DNA of 64,000 nt from PALSA-505 sp036502085 (GTDB lineage: Bacteria > Actinomycetota > Actinomycetes > Streptosporangiales > Streptosporangiaceae): the NCBI GenBank assembly GCA_036502085.1, contig DASXZD010000070.1:12157-76156 (forward strand). Direction: 5' to 3'. Positions 1 to 8,487 of the stretch are shown here, piece by piece. The notes under the pieces are model-generated. The model saw only the letters and a program-made list of their open reading frames with translations, searched no databases and had not been told where the DNA came from. Numbering within the stretch: the stretch's first letter is position 1; the number at the start of each line of letters is the position of its first letter. Made by a program: the position numbers and the translations under genes.

Positions 1-1
1 G

Positions 2-910
2 AGCAGCAGGGATCTCCAGGACGCGGCGCCGGCCAGCGACATCCAGCCCCGGCGAACCCGCTCCGCACCGCGGACCGACAGCCCGCCAGCGCTGGCCGGC
101 GGCGCGCCCGCGCTGGACAGCGGCATCCAGGCCGCGCCCGTCCGCCGCAGCCGCGCCGCCGCGGCGCGAGCGCGCAAGACCGCCCGCCAGCGGGGCCAGC
201 TGCGCCGCAGGGTCCTGGCCGGCACCGGCGGCGTGCTCGTGCTGGCGCTCGGCGTGGCCGGATACCTCTTCGTGTCTAGCAGTCCATCGAAAAGCGCAGC
301 CGCATCACGCGAAACTTCAACCACATTGTCGATGAGTAATCCGGCGCCTTCGCTGGGTCCCTGGCAGCACATTGCCACCCGGGCCGGCGACTCCGCACCG
401 CTTACGCTCAGCCAGCTTTTCCCGGCGCAATTTACCGTCGGCAGCGCGAGCTACGTCAGGACCGTGCAGCTCGGCGAAACCAACTGTGCGCACGCCGTGT
501 TCGGCTCGAAGCTGCAGGCGGCGGTGCACAAGTACGGGTGCAGTCAGGTCATGCGGGCCAGCTATCTTTCGGCCGGCCAGCGGCTGATGGGGACCATCGG
601 TGTGCTGAATCTCACCAGTTCCGCCGGAGCCGGCCTGGTCGGCAAGGCGGCCGGGTCGAGCCAGTTCATCGCTCAGCTGACCGCCGCTACCGGGCCCACG
701 CACAACCTGACAAAGGGCACCGGCCTGGAGGAAGCCGAAGTAAAAGGCCACTATCTGATCTTGATATGGGCCGAATTCACTACACTCCGTGCACCAAAAA
801 CCGCCGCCCAAAAGACCCAACTCAAATCATTCTCGGCAAACCTGATCAGCCGTACGGCTAACATAAGCCTGACGAGCCGCATGGTCACGGGGAAGCCCCA
901 GACGCCTTAG
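2..910 (+). CDS. Membrane-anchored protein with Cys-containing extracellular domain (5' partial)
   Basis: The reading frame is open from the window edge, so the true start lies upstream. The visible N-terminal part is Ala/Arg/Pro-rich and probably cytoplasmic. One hydrophobic segment (about 215-275, GVLVLALGVAGYLFV) is followed by a Ser/Thr-rich linker and a domain of about 150 residues outside the membrane. The LFP motif, two cysteines (TNCAHAV and KYGCSQV) and the following R-x-S-Y block recur in the next gene, so the two are tandem paralogues. I do not recognise a named family. Function unknown; a single-pass surface or sensor-like protein is inferred from topology only. Confidence 0.7.
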   Translation, partial: SSRDLQDAAPASDIQPRRTRSAPRTDSPPALAGGAPALDSGIQAAPVRRSRAAAARARKTARQRGQLRRRVLAGTGGVLVLALGVAGYLFVSSSPSKSAAASRETSTTLSMSNPAPSLGPWQHIATRAGDSAPLTLSQLFPAQFTVGSASYVRTVQLGETNCAHAVFGSKLQAAVHKYGCSQVMRASYLSAGQRLMGTIGVLNLTSSAGAGLVGKAAGSSQFIAQLTAATGPTHNLTKGTGLEEAEVKGHYLILIWAEFTTLRAPKTAAQKTQLKSFSANLISRTANISLTSRMVTGKPQTP

Positions 911-937
911 CCGCAGGCCCGCCTATAAGGCAACTCC

Positions 938-2761
938 GTGTCGCCGGCGGTGACAACCGCAAGAACCGGGAACGGAGCAATCGTGGGATCGAGTTCCTAC
1001 CGAGGCGGCGGCCGCCCAGGAGAGCGGCAGAGTCCGCCCGCCCCGGTCCGGCCCGGCGACGGCGAGACCGCGTCGCCGTCCTGGCTCGATGCCCCGCCCC
1101 CCTGGCCATCCGCCGAGCAGGTACCGCCCGGCGAGTCCGAGTGGGGCAGCGGCTCGCCCTGGGTCATCGAGGAAGCTCCCCGTCCGCCCGATCGCGCCCC
1201 CGCAGGCCCATCGCCCCGGCCAAAAAGAATTTCTCAGCCGAACGGTTCCACCCGACTCCCGTCCGCACCCCCGACCGACGCTGCGGGCAGCCCGCACGGC
1301 CACCCCCCGCCGCTACCGCCCGGCGACCGCTGGCAAGCCGACGCACCGCAGCCCTCGCGAGACGCCCAATGGCCGCAGCCACCGCATGGCGACCAGTGGG
1401 CGGGAGGGGTGCGAGACGGGCAGCGGCAGGACGCGCCGCAGGTGCCGCTCGACAGTTCCTGGCGTGGAGCTCCGCAGGGCGGACAATCGCCGTACGCACC
1501 GCAGAGCCCGTGGCGGAACGCTCCGCAGCAATCGCCCGACGGACCCCAGCCAGACGAGTCCTGGATGCCGGACGGCTCTCGGCCAGCCGCTCCCCAAGCG
1601 TCGCAGGGCGGACAAGGCGCTGCGCAAGCAGCACCGGAGGGACGGTGGCAGCCGGACGAGCAGTGGCATAGCGGGCAGTGGCAGGACGCACCCTGGATGC
1701 CCCAGGGTGGCGCCTGGACGGGCGGCCCGCAGGGACCGCCAGGCGGTCAGTGGCCGGGGACACCCGAGGACGCGCAGTGGCCGGGAGCGCCGCAACCGCC
1801 CCGCGGCGCCGCTAACTGGGACGCGGCCCAAGCCGAGCCCTGGCCGGATACGTCGCAGATTCCGCGTGACGTCGGGGAGGAGTTCCGGCACACCGGGCCG
1901 CTGCAGGTACTGCGGTCGAGCGCGCCCGGCTGGGTGCCGCCCGCATCGCCGGGATCGTCCGCACCGCCTGCCGCGCCTGGCGGGCTGAGCAGCCTCGACG
2001 CTGATGTCCTCGGCACGGCAGGGACGGCCCTGCCGGGGCCGATGGAGGCCTACCACCCCGAAGGCCGGCGGCGCAGGACCAGGCGGATCGTCATCCTCTG
2101 CGTGGTGGCCGTGCTGCTGCTCGCGGCGATAGCGATCTACGTGACCCGGAATCAGGCCAGCACGCCCGGCCGCTCAGCGGGCTCTGGGCCGGCCGCAAGC
2201 AATAGCGGCACCAGCAGCGCGGTCGGCACCGCCCCCGGCGGCCAGGCCAGCCCGAGCAAGATCACCGTCGCCGGGCTCTTCCCTGACACCCGGCTGGTAG
2301 CCGACGGCATAGCGTTCACCCGGATTGCCTCCCAAGTCGACGCCAGGTGCTCGCTGGCCGCCAACGGCGCCTTCGCCGTGGCGCTGACCTCGGCCGGCTG
2401 CGAGCAGGTGGTACGGGTCACGTTCGTCAACTCCACCCGGCAGTACGCGGTGACCGCCGGGGTGGCGGTGCTGCCTAGCCTGGCCGCGGCGCAGCGGGCC
2501 AACGACAGCAAGAGGTTCGGTCCCGACATCTGGTTTACCGGGCTCAACGGGCCGCCCGGCAGCAGCACCGCGCTGATCACCAAGAGCGGCGGTTACGGCT
2601 ACGACGTGGTAGACGGCCGGTACATTCTGTTCGCGTTCACGGCCAACAGCAACGGGCGCAGTCCCACCGGGCGTGGCTCCGACCTCCCGCTGCTCACGTC
2701 GCTGAGCAGCTCGTTCACCCAGCTCGAGCAGCAGGCGATCGACACTCACGCCAAGCCCTAG
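938..2761 (+). CDS. Pro/Gln-rich single-pass membrane protein, paralogue of the preceding gene
   Basis: About 370 residues of low-complexity Pro/Gln/Trp-rich sequence with repeated W-x-x-APQ and PQGG units precede a basic stop-transfer stretch and one membrane segment (about residues 385-402). A Gly/Ser linker and a 150-residue external domain follow. That domain shares the LFP start, the paired cysteines (ARCSLA, AGCEQV) and overall length with the upstream gene. A GTG at 938 has AAGG seven bases before it; an in-frame GTG at 983 has a better-placed GGAG and may be the true start. No known family recognised. The gene converges on truA with 31 bp between, which contains short direct repeats. 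Confidence 0.72.
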   Translation: MSPAVTTARTGNGAIVGSSSYRGGGRPGERQSPPAPVRPGDGETASPSWLDAPPPWPSAEQVPPGESEWGSGSPWVIEEAPRPPDRAPAGPSPRPKRISQPNGSTRLPSAPPTDAAGSPHGHPPPLPPGDRWQADAPQPSRDAQWPQPPHGDQWAGGVRDGQRQDAPQVPLDSSWRGAPQGGQSPYAPQSPWRNAPQQSPDGPQPDESWMPDGSRPAAPQASQGGQGAAQAAPEGRWQPDEQWHSGQWQDAPWMPQGGAWTGGPQGPPGGQWPGTPEDAQWPGAPQPPRGAANWDAAQAEPWPDTSQIPRDVGEEFRHTGPLQVLRSSAPGWVPPASPGSSAPPAAPGGLSSLDADVLGTAGTALPGPMEAYHPEGRRRRTRRIVILCVVAVLLLAAIAIYVTRNQASTPGRSAGSGPAASNSGTSSAVGTAPGGQASPSKITVAGLFPDTRLVADGIAFTRIASQVDARCSLAANGAFAVALTSAGCEQVVRVTFVNSTRQYAVTAGVAVLPSLAAAQRANDSKRFGPDIWFTGLNGPPGSSTALITKSGGYGYDVVDGRYILFAFTANSNGRSPTGRGSDLPLLTSLSSSFTQLEQQAIDTHAKP

Positions 2762-2792
2762 GCGGACCTGACGGACCTGGCGGACCTGACGG

Positions 2793-3659
2793 CTACCGGC
2801 GGCGGCGGGTGGCCAGGGCGCGCTCGGCCAGCCCGGCGGCGTCCGGGTAGCGGACTTCCTCCAGGCACAGGGCGTGCGGCGGCACGACGTGCACGGCCGG
2901 ATCCCGAACGGCGATGGCCAGCACGGCGGCCGGCCAGTCCACTTCCTTGCGGCCATCGCCGACCGCGAGGAAGGCGCCGACCAGGGCGCGGACCATGTTG
3001 TGGCAGAACGCGTCGGCCACGACCTCGGCGACCGCCTCGCCGGTAGCCAGCCGCTCCCAGTGCAGCCGGATCAGGCTGCGGACCGTGGACGCGTCCTCCC
3101 GGCGGCGGCAGAAGGCGGCGAAGTCGTGCTCACCGACCAGGCCCGCGGCAGCGGCGTTCATCCGGCCGAGGTCCAGGCCGCGGCGATACCAGAGGGTGTC
3201 GTTTCTGCGCAGCGGATCCGCGACCGCTGGGTCGTCGCACACCCGGTAGGAATAGCGCCGCCATAGCGCGGAGAACCTGGCGTCGAAGCCATCCGGTGCC
3301 ACGGTGATCGACCGGACCCTGACGTCGGCGGCGAGCAGCCCGGCCAGGCCGCGGGCCGCCACCGTGGCGACCCGCTGCCAACTGGCGTCGGGCACGTCAG
3401 TATGCGCTACCTGACCGCGGGCGTGCACGCCCGCATCGGTCCGGCCGGCCACGGTGAGGGCCGGGGCGGCTGGCAGGTGAAGCACGCGGCCCAGCGCGAC
3501 CTCGACGGCCTCCTGGACCGTCCTGCGGCCGGGCTGGCGTGCCCAGCCGGAGAACTCCGACCCGTCGTAGGACAGGTCCAGGCGGAGCCGGACGAGCTGG
3601 TCAGGACTCGTCGTCGCTGGTCTCCGCGTCGGCGGAGTCTGTGGTCCCCGCGTCGGCAT
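2793..3659 (-). CDS. truA: tRNA pseudouridine synthase A
   Basis: TruA isomerises uridines 38-40 of the tRNA anticodon arm. The sequence has the N-terminal LDLSYDGSEFSGWARQPG region and the catalytic aspartate (Asp75) in GRTDAGVHARG, as well as a C-terminal FCHNMVRALVGA motif. Length (288 aa) is typical. The only reasonable start is the ATG at 3659, which lies inside rplQ and gives a 59-bp overlap. No other start codon occurs before the conserved domain, so translational coupling to rplQ is likely. It is the last gene of the alpha operon, as in many actinobacteria. Confidence 0.95.
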   Translation of the reverse strand: MPTRGPQTPPTRRPATTSPDQLVRLRLDLSYDGSEFSGWARQPGRRTVQEAVEVALGRVLHLPAAPALTVAGRTDAGVHARGQVAHTDVPDASWQRVATVAARGLAGLLAADVRVRSITVAPDGFDARFSALWRRYSYRVCDDPAVADPLRRNDTLWYRRGLDLGRMNAAAAGLVGEHDFAAFCRRREDASTVRSLIRLHWERLATGEAVAEVVADAFCHNMVRALVGAFLAVGDGRKEVDWPAAVLAIAVRDPAVHVVPPHALCLEEVRYPDAAGLAERALATRRRR

Positions 3660-4227
3660 CGTCGGCAGACTCGGTGTCGTCGTCAGCGGTGTCGTCGTCA
3701 GCGGCAGAGTCGGTCAGGTCGGCCGCAGTCTCGCTGTCCGTGTCGGCCACTGCCGCGGCGGACGCGTCCGCCGCGGGGTCGGTGGCTTCCTCTGCCTGCG
3801 TGGTGGCCGTAGCCGTGGCCTGCGGCCGCGCGCTGGGCCTGCGGACCCGGCGGCGCTGCTTTGGCTCTTCGTCCTCGCGGACCAGCTCGATCACGGCCAT
3901 CGGCGCGTTGTCGCCCTTGCGCGGACCGATCTTGGTGATCCGGGTGTAGCCGCCCGGCCGGGTGGCGAAGCTGGGCCCGATCTCGGTGAAGAGCGTGTGC
4001 ACGACTCCCTTGTCGGGCACCACGGTGAGCACCTGACGCCGAGCGTGCAGATCACCGCGCTTCGCGAAGGTGATCAGCCGCTCGGCTACCGGGCGGAGCC
4101 GACGTGCCCGCGGGAGCGTGGTCGTGATCCGGCCGTGCTCGAACAGAGCGGTGGCCAGGTTCGACAGGATGTGCCGCTGGTGTGCAGGGCTGCCACCCAT
4201 CCGGGCACCCTTGGTGGGCGTGGGCAT
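3601..4227 (-). CDS. rplQ: 50S ribosomal protein L17 with long acidic C-terminal tail
   Basis: Large-subunit protein near the peptide exit tunnel. Residues 1-120 are a normal L17 (MPTPTKGARMGGSPAHQRH, ending in the PMAVIELV strand). The remaining roughly 85 residues are a low-complexity tail of Asp, Glu, Ser, Thr and Ala (for example DDDTADDDTESADDADAG). The tail is much longer and more acidic than in model L17 proteins. Its coding sequence also contains the start of truA. It follows rpoA by 54 bp and belongs to the same transcript. Confidence 0.95.
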   Translation of the reverse strand: MPTPTKGARMGGSPAHQRHILSNLATALFEHGRITTTLPRARRLRPVAERLITFAKRGDLHARRQVLTVVPDKGVVHTLFTEIGPSFATRPGGYTRITKIGPRKGDNAPMAVIELVREDEEPKQRRRVRRPSARPQATATATTQAEEATDPAADASAAAVADTDSETAADLTDSAADDDTADDDTESADDADAGTTDSADAETSDDES

Positions 4228-4281
4228 CGGAGACTCCTCGGTTGCTGCGGTGACAGGTGGCCGTAAGGGGCGTAGGGGGCG

Positions 4282-5298
4282 TCAGTACTGCTCGGTCTCG
4301 ACGTAGCTGTCGTCGTCGTCCGCGCCGTAGCTGTCCGCCGCGCTGCCCGGGTCGAATCCGGGCGGAGAGTCCTTGAGGGCGAGCCCCATGTCGATCAGCT
4401 TCTGCTTGACCTCTTCGATCGACTTCGCGCCGAAGTTGCGGATGTCGAGCAGGTCCTGCTCGCTACGGGCGACAAGCTCGCCTACCGAGTGGATGCCCTC
4501 GCGCTTGAGGCAGTTATAGGAGCGGACCGTGAGGTTGAGCTCCTCGATCGGCAGCGCCAGGTCGGCGGCCAGTGCCGCGTCGGTCGGCGACGGGCCCATG
4601 TCGATGCCCTCGGCCTCGACGTTGAGCTCCCTGGCCAGGCCGAACAGCTCGACAAGCGTCTTGCCGGCGCTGGCCACCGCGTCGCGGGGACGCAGGCACG
4701 GCTTGGTCTCGACGTCCAGGATCAGCCGGTCGAAGTCGGTCCGCTGCTCGACACGAGTCGCCTCGACCTTGTAGGTGACCCGCAGCACCGGCGAGTAGAT
4801 CGAGTCGATCGGGATCCGGCCGATCTCCTGGCCCGGCTGCTTGTTCTGCGCGGCGGAGACGTAGCCGCGGCCGCGCTCGACCGTGAGCTCCATCTCCAGC
4901 TTGCCCTTGCCGTTCAGGGTGGCGATGCGGGTCTCGGGGTTATGCACTTCCACGCCGGCCGGCGGCGCGATGTCGGCCGCGGTGACCTCACCCGGGCCCT
5001 GCTTGCGCAGGTACATCACCACGGGCTCGTCCTGCTCCGAGGAGACGACGAGCTCCTTGAGGTTGAGGATGATGTCGGTGACGTCTTCCTTGACACCAGG
5101 CACGGTCGAGAACTCGTGCAGCACGCCCTCGATCCTGATGCTGGTGACCGCGGCACCGGGGATGGACGACAGCAGGGTACGGCGGAGCGAGTTACCGATG
5201 GTGTAGCCGAAGCCAGGCTCCAGCGGCTCGATGACGAACCGGGACCTGAACTCTCCGGCCTGCTCTTCGGTGAGAGTTGGACGCTGAGCGATAAGCAT
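4282..5298 (-). CDS. rpoA: DNA-directed RNA polymerase subunit alpha
   Basis: Assembles the RNA polymerase core; its C-terminal domain contacts UP elements and activators. The 338-residue product has the N-terminal dimerisation domain (FVIEPLEPGFGYTIGNSLRR, then LLSSIPGAAVTSI) and the C-terminal helix-hairpin-helix domain (LTVRSYNCLKREGIHSVGEL and the DIRNFGAKSIEEVK segment). It ends in an acidic Tyr/Asp-rich tail. It lies between rpsD and rplQ. The 150-bp gap before it is the longest in the alpha operon and could hold an extra promoter, but I see no convincing one. Confidence 0.97.
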   Translation of the reverse strand: MLIAQRPTLTEEQAGEFRSRFVIEPLEPGFGYTIGNSLRRTLLSSIPGAAVTSIRIEGVLHEFSTVPGVKEDVTDIILNLKELVVSSEQDEPVVMYLRKQGPGEVTAADIAPPAGVEVHNPETRIATLNGKGKLEMELTVERGRGYVSAAQNKQPGQEIGRIPIDSIYSPVLRVTYKVEATRVEQRTDFDRLILDVETKPCLRPRDAVASAGKTLVELFGLARELNVEAEGIDMGPSPTDAALAADLALPIEELNLTVRSYNCLKREGIHSVGELVARSEQDLLDIRNFGAKSIEEVKQKLIDMGLALKDSPPGFDPGSAADSYGADDDDSYVETEQY

Positions 5299-5452
5299 TG
5301 CTGTTCCCTTCCGCGACGCCCGCTATTTGACAGTCGCGATCTGCCTGGACGACGGTGCGCCGTCCACGCCCCGCACGTGTTACTGAACACTTTTTCATCC
5401 GGCCCCTCAAGGTCCTGGTACGCAGACGATCGGGGTGTGGATGAAAAAGTAT

Positions 5453-6079
5453 TCACTTGGAGTAGTACTCGACGATGAGCTGCTCCTGGACCTGGGTGTC
5501 GATCTGGGCCCTGACCGGAAGCGCGTGCACGAGAATGCGCATCTTGTCGGGGATGACCTCCATCCAGGCCGGCGACGGGCGCTCGCCCGCCTCGGCGCGT
5601 GCGACGACAAACGGCGTGAGCTCGAGCGACTTGGCCCGCACGTCGATGATGTCGTTCTCGCTCACCCGGTACGACGGGATGTCGACCTTCTTGCCGTTGA
5701 CGATGATGTGGCCGTGCCTGACGACCTGGCGCGCCATGTCCCTGCTCTTGGCGAACCCGGCCCGGTAGACCACGTTGTCCAGGCGGCTCTCCAGGATCTG
5801 GAGCAGGTTCTCGCCGGTCTTGCCGCGCTGCCGGGTGGCCTCTTCGTAGTAGTTGTGGAACTGGTGCTCCAGCACGCCGTAGACGCGCTTGGCGCGCTGC
5901 TTCTCCCGGATCTGGAGCAGGTACTCGCTCTCCCGGGGCCGGTTGCGGCCATGCTCGCCCGGCGGGTAGGGCCGGATCTCAATCGCGCACTTCGGCGAGT
6001 CGCACTTGGCGCCCTTGAGGAAGAGCTTCATCTTCTCGCGCCGGCACAGCTTGCAGTCCGGACCTGTGTATCGAGCCAT
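5453..6079 (-). CDS. rpsD: 30S ribosomal protein S4, zinc-binding form
   Basis: Primary 16S rRNA binder and assembly protein. The N-terminus keeps four cysteines in CKLCRREKMKLF and CDSPKCAI, the metal-binding (C+) form. The S4 RNA-binding domain (LDNVVYRAGFAKSRDMARQ) follows. The length of 208 aa is usual. It lies 14 bp after rpsK and before rpoA in the standard alpha-operon order. Confidence 0.97.
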   Translation of the reverse strand: MARYTGPDCKLCRREKMKLFLKGAKCDSPKCAIEIRPYPPGEHGRNRPRESEYLLQIREKQRAKRVYGVLEHQFHNYYEEATRQRGKTGENLLQILESRLDNVVYRAGFAKSRDMARQVVRHGHIIVNGKKVDIPSYRVSENDIIDVRAKSLELTPFVVARAEAGERPSPAWMEVIPDKMRILVHALPVRAQIDTQVQEQLIVEYYSK

Positions 6080-6093
6080 CTGCTGCCTTCTCC

Positions 6094-6498
6094 TCAGACC
6101 CTGCGCCGCTTCGGCGGACGACAGCCGTTATGCGGAACGGGGGTGACGTCCTGAATCGTGCCGACCTCCAGGCCCGTCGCCTGCAGCGAGCGGATGGCGG
6201 TCTCGCGGCCCGAGCCAGGGCCCTTCACGAAGACATCGACCTTGCGCATGCCATGCTCCATTGCCCGGCGCGCCGCGGCCTCGGCGGCCATCTGCGCGGC
6301 GAACGGCGTCGACTTGCGGGAGCCCTTGAACCCGACCTGACCGGAGGACGCCCACGAGATGACGTTGCCACCGGGATCGGTGATGGAGACGATCGTGTTG
6401 TTGAACGTGCTCCTGATGTGCGCGTGGCCGTGAGCGATATTCTTCCGCTCTTTGCGGCGCACCTTCTTGGTGCCGGTCTGGCGACTCTTCGGAGGCAT
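6094..6498 (-). CDS. rpsK: 30S ribosomal protein S11
   Basis: Small-subunit platform protein that helps shape the E site and binds the 690 and 790 loops of 16S rRNA. The 134-residue sequence contains the standard core (HIRSTFNNTIVSITDPGGN, FVKGPGSGRETAIRSLQ) and the conserved C-terminus VTPVPHNGCRPPKRRRV. It sits between rpsM and rpsD on the minus strand, with 73 bp to rpsM and 14 bp to rpsD. Nothing unusual is seen. Confidence 0.97.
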   Translation of the reverse strand: MPPKSRQTGTKKVRRKERKNIAHGHAHIRSTFNNTIVSITDPGGNVISWASSGQVGFKGSRKSTPFAAQMAAEAAARRAMEHGMRKVDVFVKGPGSGRETAIRSLQATGLEVGTIQDVTPVPHNGCRPPKRRRV

Positions 6499-6571
6499 CT
6501 GCTCCCTGCAGTTCCTGTGAGGTGGTCGTCCCGCATCCGGCTGTCGCCGGACCGGACAGCTTGCCTACTAC

Positions 6572-6952
6572 TTACTTCTTGCCGACCTTCTTCTTGCCGG
6601 CGACCGTGCGCTTCTTGCCCTTGCGGCTGCGCGCGTTGGTCTGGGTGCGCTGGCCGTGCACGGGGAGTCCGCGACGGTGCCTGATGCCCTGGTAGCAGCC
6701 GATCTCGATCTTGCGGCGGATGTCCGCCTGCACCTCGCGGCGCAGGTCGCCCTCTACCTTGTAGGTGGCTTCGATCCAGTCGCGGAGCCGGACCAGGTCG
6801 TCCTCGTTCAGTTCGTGCACCCGGCGGTCACCGCTGACACCAGTGGCGCTCAGCGTCTCCAGCGCGCGGGTGTGGCCGATGCCATAGATGTAGGTGAGCG
6901 CGACCTCCAGCCGCTTGTCGCGGGGGAGGTCAACGCCGACAAGGCGAGCCAT
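6572..6952 (-). CDS. rpsM: 30S ribosomal protein S13
   Basis: Small-subunit head protein that forms intersubunit bridges to L5 and touches P-site tRNA. It begins MARLVGVDLPRDKRLEVAL, has the helix-turn region IYGIGHTRALETL, and the basic tail GLPVHGQRTQTNARSRKG. The length of 126 aa is normal. It is separated from upstream rpmJ by about 200 bp filled with two kinds of repeat, much longer than the other gaps in this operon. Confidence 0.97.
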   Translation of the reverse strand: MARLVGVDLPRDKRLEVALTYIYGIGHTRALETLSATGVSGDRRVHELNEDDLVRLRDWIEATYKVEGDLRREVQADIRRKIEIGCYQGIRHRRGLPVHGQRTQTNARSRKGKKRTVAGKKKVGKK

Positions 6953-6976
6953 CTGTTGCCACGTTCTCCTTTACTT

Positions 6977-7051
6977 GCTATCGCGGAAACACACCCTACG
7001 CGGGCTTACTAGCGCGGAAAGACACCCTACGCGCGGCGCGGCTCCGCCGCG
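6977..7051. repeat. Two copies of an interspersed palindromic repeat
   Basis: Two units carry the core GCGGAAA-ACACCCTACGCG (about 6981-7003 and 7012-7034). The second runs into a perfect 6-bp stem, 3-base loop hairpin (CGCGGC-TCC-GCCGCG, 7037-7051). The same unit, with the same hairpin and the same GAGGGCC tail, occurs four more times between adk and map at 9443-9621. It lies in the gap between rpmJ and rpsM. Function unknown. Confidence 0.8.
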
Positions 7052-7148
7052 TGAGGGGCCTTGGCCCTGACCCGCCGTGCGAGGGCCTTGGGCTTGATCC
7101 ACCGCGCAAAGGCTTGGTCCTGATCCGCTGCGCAGAGACCCTCGGCCC
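7052..7148. repeat. Degenerate tandem repeat, about 28-bp unit
   Basis: Three to four diverged copies of a unit of the type GAGGGCCTTGG-CTTGATCCACCGCGC fill the rest of the rpmJ-rpsM gap. The copies differ at several positions, so expansion is not recent. No reading frame with ribosomal-protein features or a start site lies here. Confidence 0.6.
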
Positions 7149-7150
7149 GC

Positions 7151-7264
7151 TCAGCCCTGGCGCTGCTTGTGCCGAGGGTCGTCGCAGATGACCATGACCC
7201 TGCCATGCCTGCGAATGACCCGGCACTTGTTGCAGATCTTCTTGACGCTTGGCTTGACCTTCAT
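7151..7264 (-). CDS. rpmJ: 50S ribosomal protein L36, zinc-binding form
   Basis: A 37-residue basic protein beginning MKVKPSVKKICNKCRVIRR and ending DDPRHKQRQG. It has the Cys-x2-Cys...Cys...His set that binds zinc (CNKC, VICDDPRH). L36 sits close to the L7/L12 base in the large subunit. Length and sequence match the single-copy actinobacterial form. It lies between infA and rpsM, the usual position; the 50 bp separating it from infA contain a short duplicated GCATCAGGCGGTGCTGG element. Confidence 0.96.
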   Translation of the reverse strand: MKVKPSVKKICNKCRVIRRHGRVMVICDDPRHKQRQG

Positions 7265-7314
7265 GGCTGTCTCTCTTGTATCAGGCGGTGCTGGCTTGCA
7301 TCAGGCGGTGCTGG

Positions 7315-7536
7315 TTACTTGTATCGGTAGACGATGCGGCCGCGGCTCAGATCGTACGGACTCAGCTCCACGACGACCCGGTCATCGGGAAGGATCCGGA
7401 TGTAGTGCATCCGCATCTTCCCGCTGATGTGGGCCAGGACCTTGTGCCCGTTGTCCAGCTCCACACGGAAAAAGGCGTTCGGCAGCGACTCCACTACCGT
7501 GCCCTCAATCTCTATGGCGCCGTCTTTCTTGGGCAT
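7315..7536 (-). CDS. infA: Translation initiation factor IF-1
   Basis: A 73-residue single OB-fold protein that binds the A site during 30S initiation-complex formation. The sequence MPKKDGAIEIEGTVVESLPN and the core NGHKVLAHISGKMRMHYIRI are nearly invariant in bacteria. It stands at the head of infA-rpmJ-rpsM-rpsK-rpsD-rpoA-rplQ-truA. A 336-bp non-coding stretch upstream probably holds its promoter. Confidence 0.97.
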   Translation of the reverse strand: MPKKDGAIEIEGTVVESLPNAFFRVELDNGHKVLAHISGKMRMHYIRILPDDRVVVELSPYDLSRGRIVYRYK

Positions 7537-7872
7537 ATCCTCCGGCTTTGCTATCGGCCTGGCCGCACGGGCTGGTGGCCCGGACGGTCAGGTAGTGCGG
7601 TTCCTGGCTGGCGTGCTCGGTGCTGGCTTACCTGGGCTGGCTTACCTTGGGGCTGGCTTACCTGGGCTGACCCGCTTGGGCCGGCCTGCTTCGCTAGTGA
7701 TCACTGGCTTCGCAGGACCGCGTCCCTGTCCCCGCCCGCGCTCAGCGGCCGCTAGTGCTCCGCGTCTCCTGCTCTGCGTCCGTGCAACCGGAAGGCAGCG
7801 CAAAGACGACAGCACACGGCCGAATGGCAAGTGTACGCTACGCACACCGATAGTGCGAACCAACGTCACCGC
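7537..7872 (-). promoter_or_regulatory. Intergenic region upstream of infA with candidate promoter
   Basis: No credible gene lies in these 336 bp. On the minus strand a TTCGCA (7854-7859) and TACACT (7830-7835) are 18 bases apart, a plausible housekeeping promoter for infA with a leader of about 290 nt. Nearer infA, 7621-7671 holds four short repeats of GGCTGGCTTACC type. A 75-codon frame here is Arg-rich and has no ribosome-binding site or family features. Confidence 0.4.
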
Positions 7873-8481
7873 TCAGGAATTCCCCGGCCCGCCGCCGTCG
7901 CGGTGCTGCCGGTGCTGGTCGTGCCGCTCGGAATGACGCTGCTCATGGCGGTCCCTGCGGCTGGCTTCCCGGTCCGCCCTGAGCTCGGCTGGCCCGCCGG
8001 CCACCGGGCCTGGCACCTGGCGGTGCGGTCCGGACGGTGAGCTGCCGAACAGCCACCGGCCGAGCAGCAGCGCGCCCCAGGGGCCGCTTATCCACAGGAA
8101 CCACAGGCTGTGCAGGTTGCCGCCGCCGCCGATCGCGGTGATCAGCCAGATGACGAACAGGAGCAGGCTGACCGAGGCCCAAGACCCCCAGGCCGCCCGC
8201 CAGTGCGGCGACAGCCTGCCGTGCTGCGGTGCGGCCGGGGCCACGGGGCGATCGAACCTAGCACGGCGCATAGACGCCTCGGGCAGCTGGTAAAGGTCGA
8301 TTCCCGGCAGGTCGGCCAGCAGCCGGTCGAGGTCACCGAGCGTCTTGGCCTCGAAGGTCGCGTCCAGCCGCTCCTGGAATTCCTCGGCGGTCAGACGGCC
8401 GGCGGCATGGTGCTCACGCAGCAGCGACGCCGCACGGTCCCGGTCGGCGTCGGAGGCGCGCATCTGCGGGTCGTCGGGCAT
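7873..8481 (-). CDS. DUF1707 domain membrane protein
   Basis: Residues 5-60 are a DUF1707 domain (MRASDADRDRAASLLREHHA, GRLTAEEFQERLDATFEAKT, DLDRLLADLP), a short N-terminal module common in actinobacterial membrane proteins. Two hydrophobic segments follow at about 100-115 and 125-143. The tail is rich in His, Arg and Asp (HSERHDQHRQHRDGGG). It lies 6 bp after map and before infA, so it is likely co-transcribed with the translation genes. Biochemical role unknown. Confidence 0.85.
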   Translation of the reverse strand: MPDDPQMRASDADRDRAASLLREHHAAGRLTAEEFQERLDATFEAKTLGDLDRLLADLPGIDLYQLPEASMRRARFDRPVAPAAPQHGRLSPHWRAAWGSWASVSLLLFVIWLITAIGGGGNLHSLWFLWISGPWGALLLGRWLFGSSPSGPHRQVPGPVAGGPAELRADREASRRDRHEQRHSERHDQHRQHRDGGGPGNS

Positions 8482-8487
8482 CAGCCA

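Noticed and set aside
7642..7869. 75-codon gene upstream of infA
   Set aside because: Arg-rich, no ribosome-binding site, and contains the likely infA promoter.
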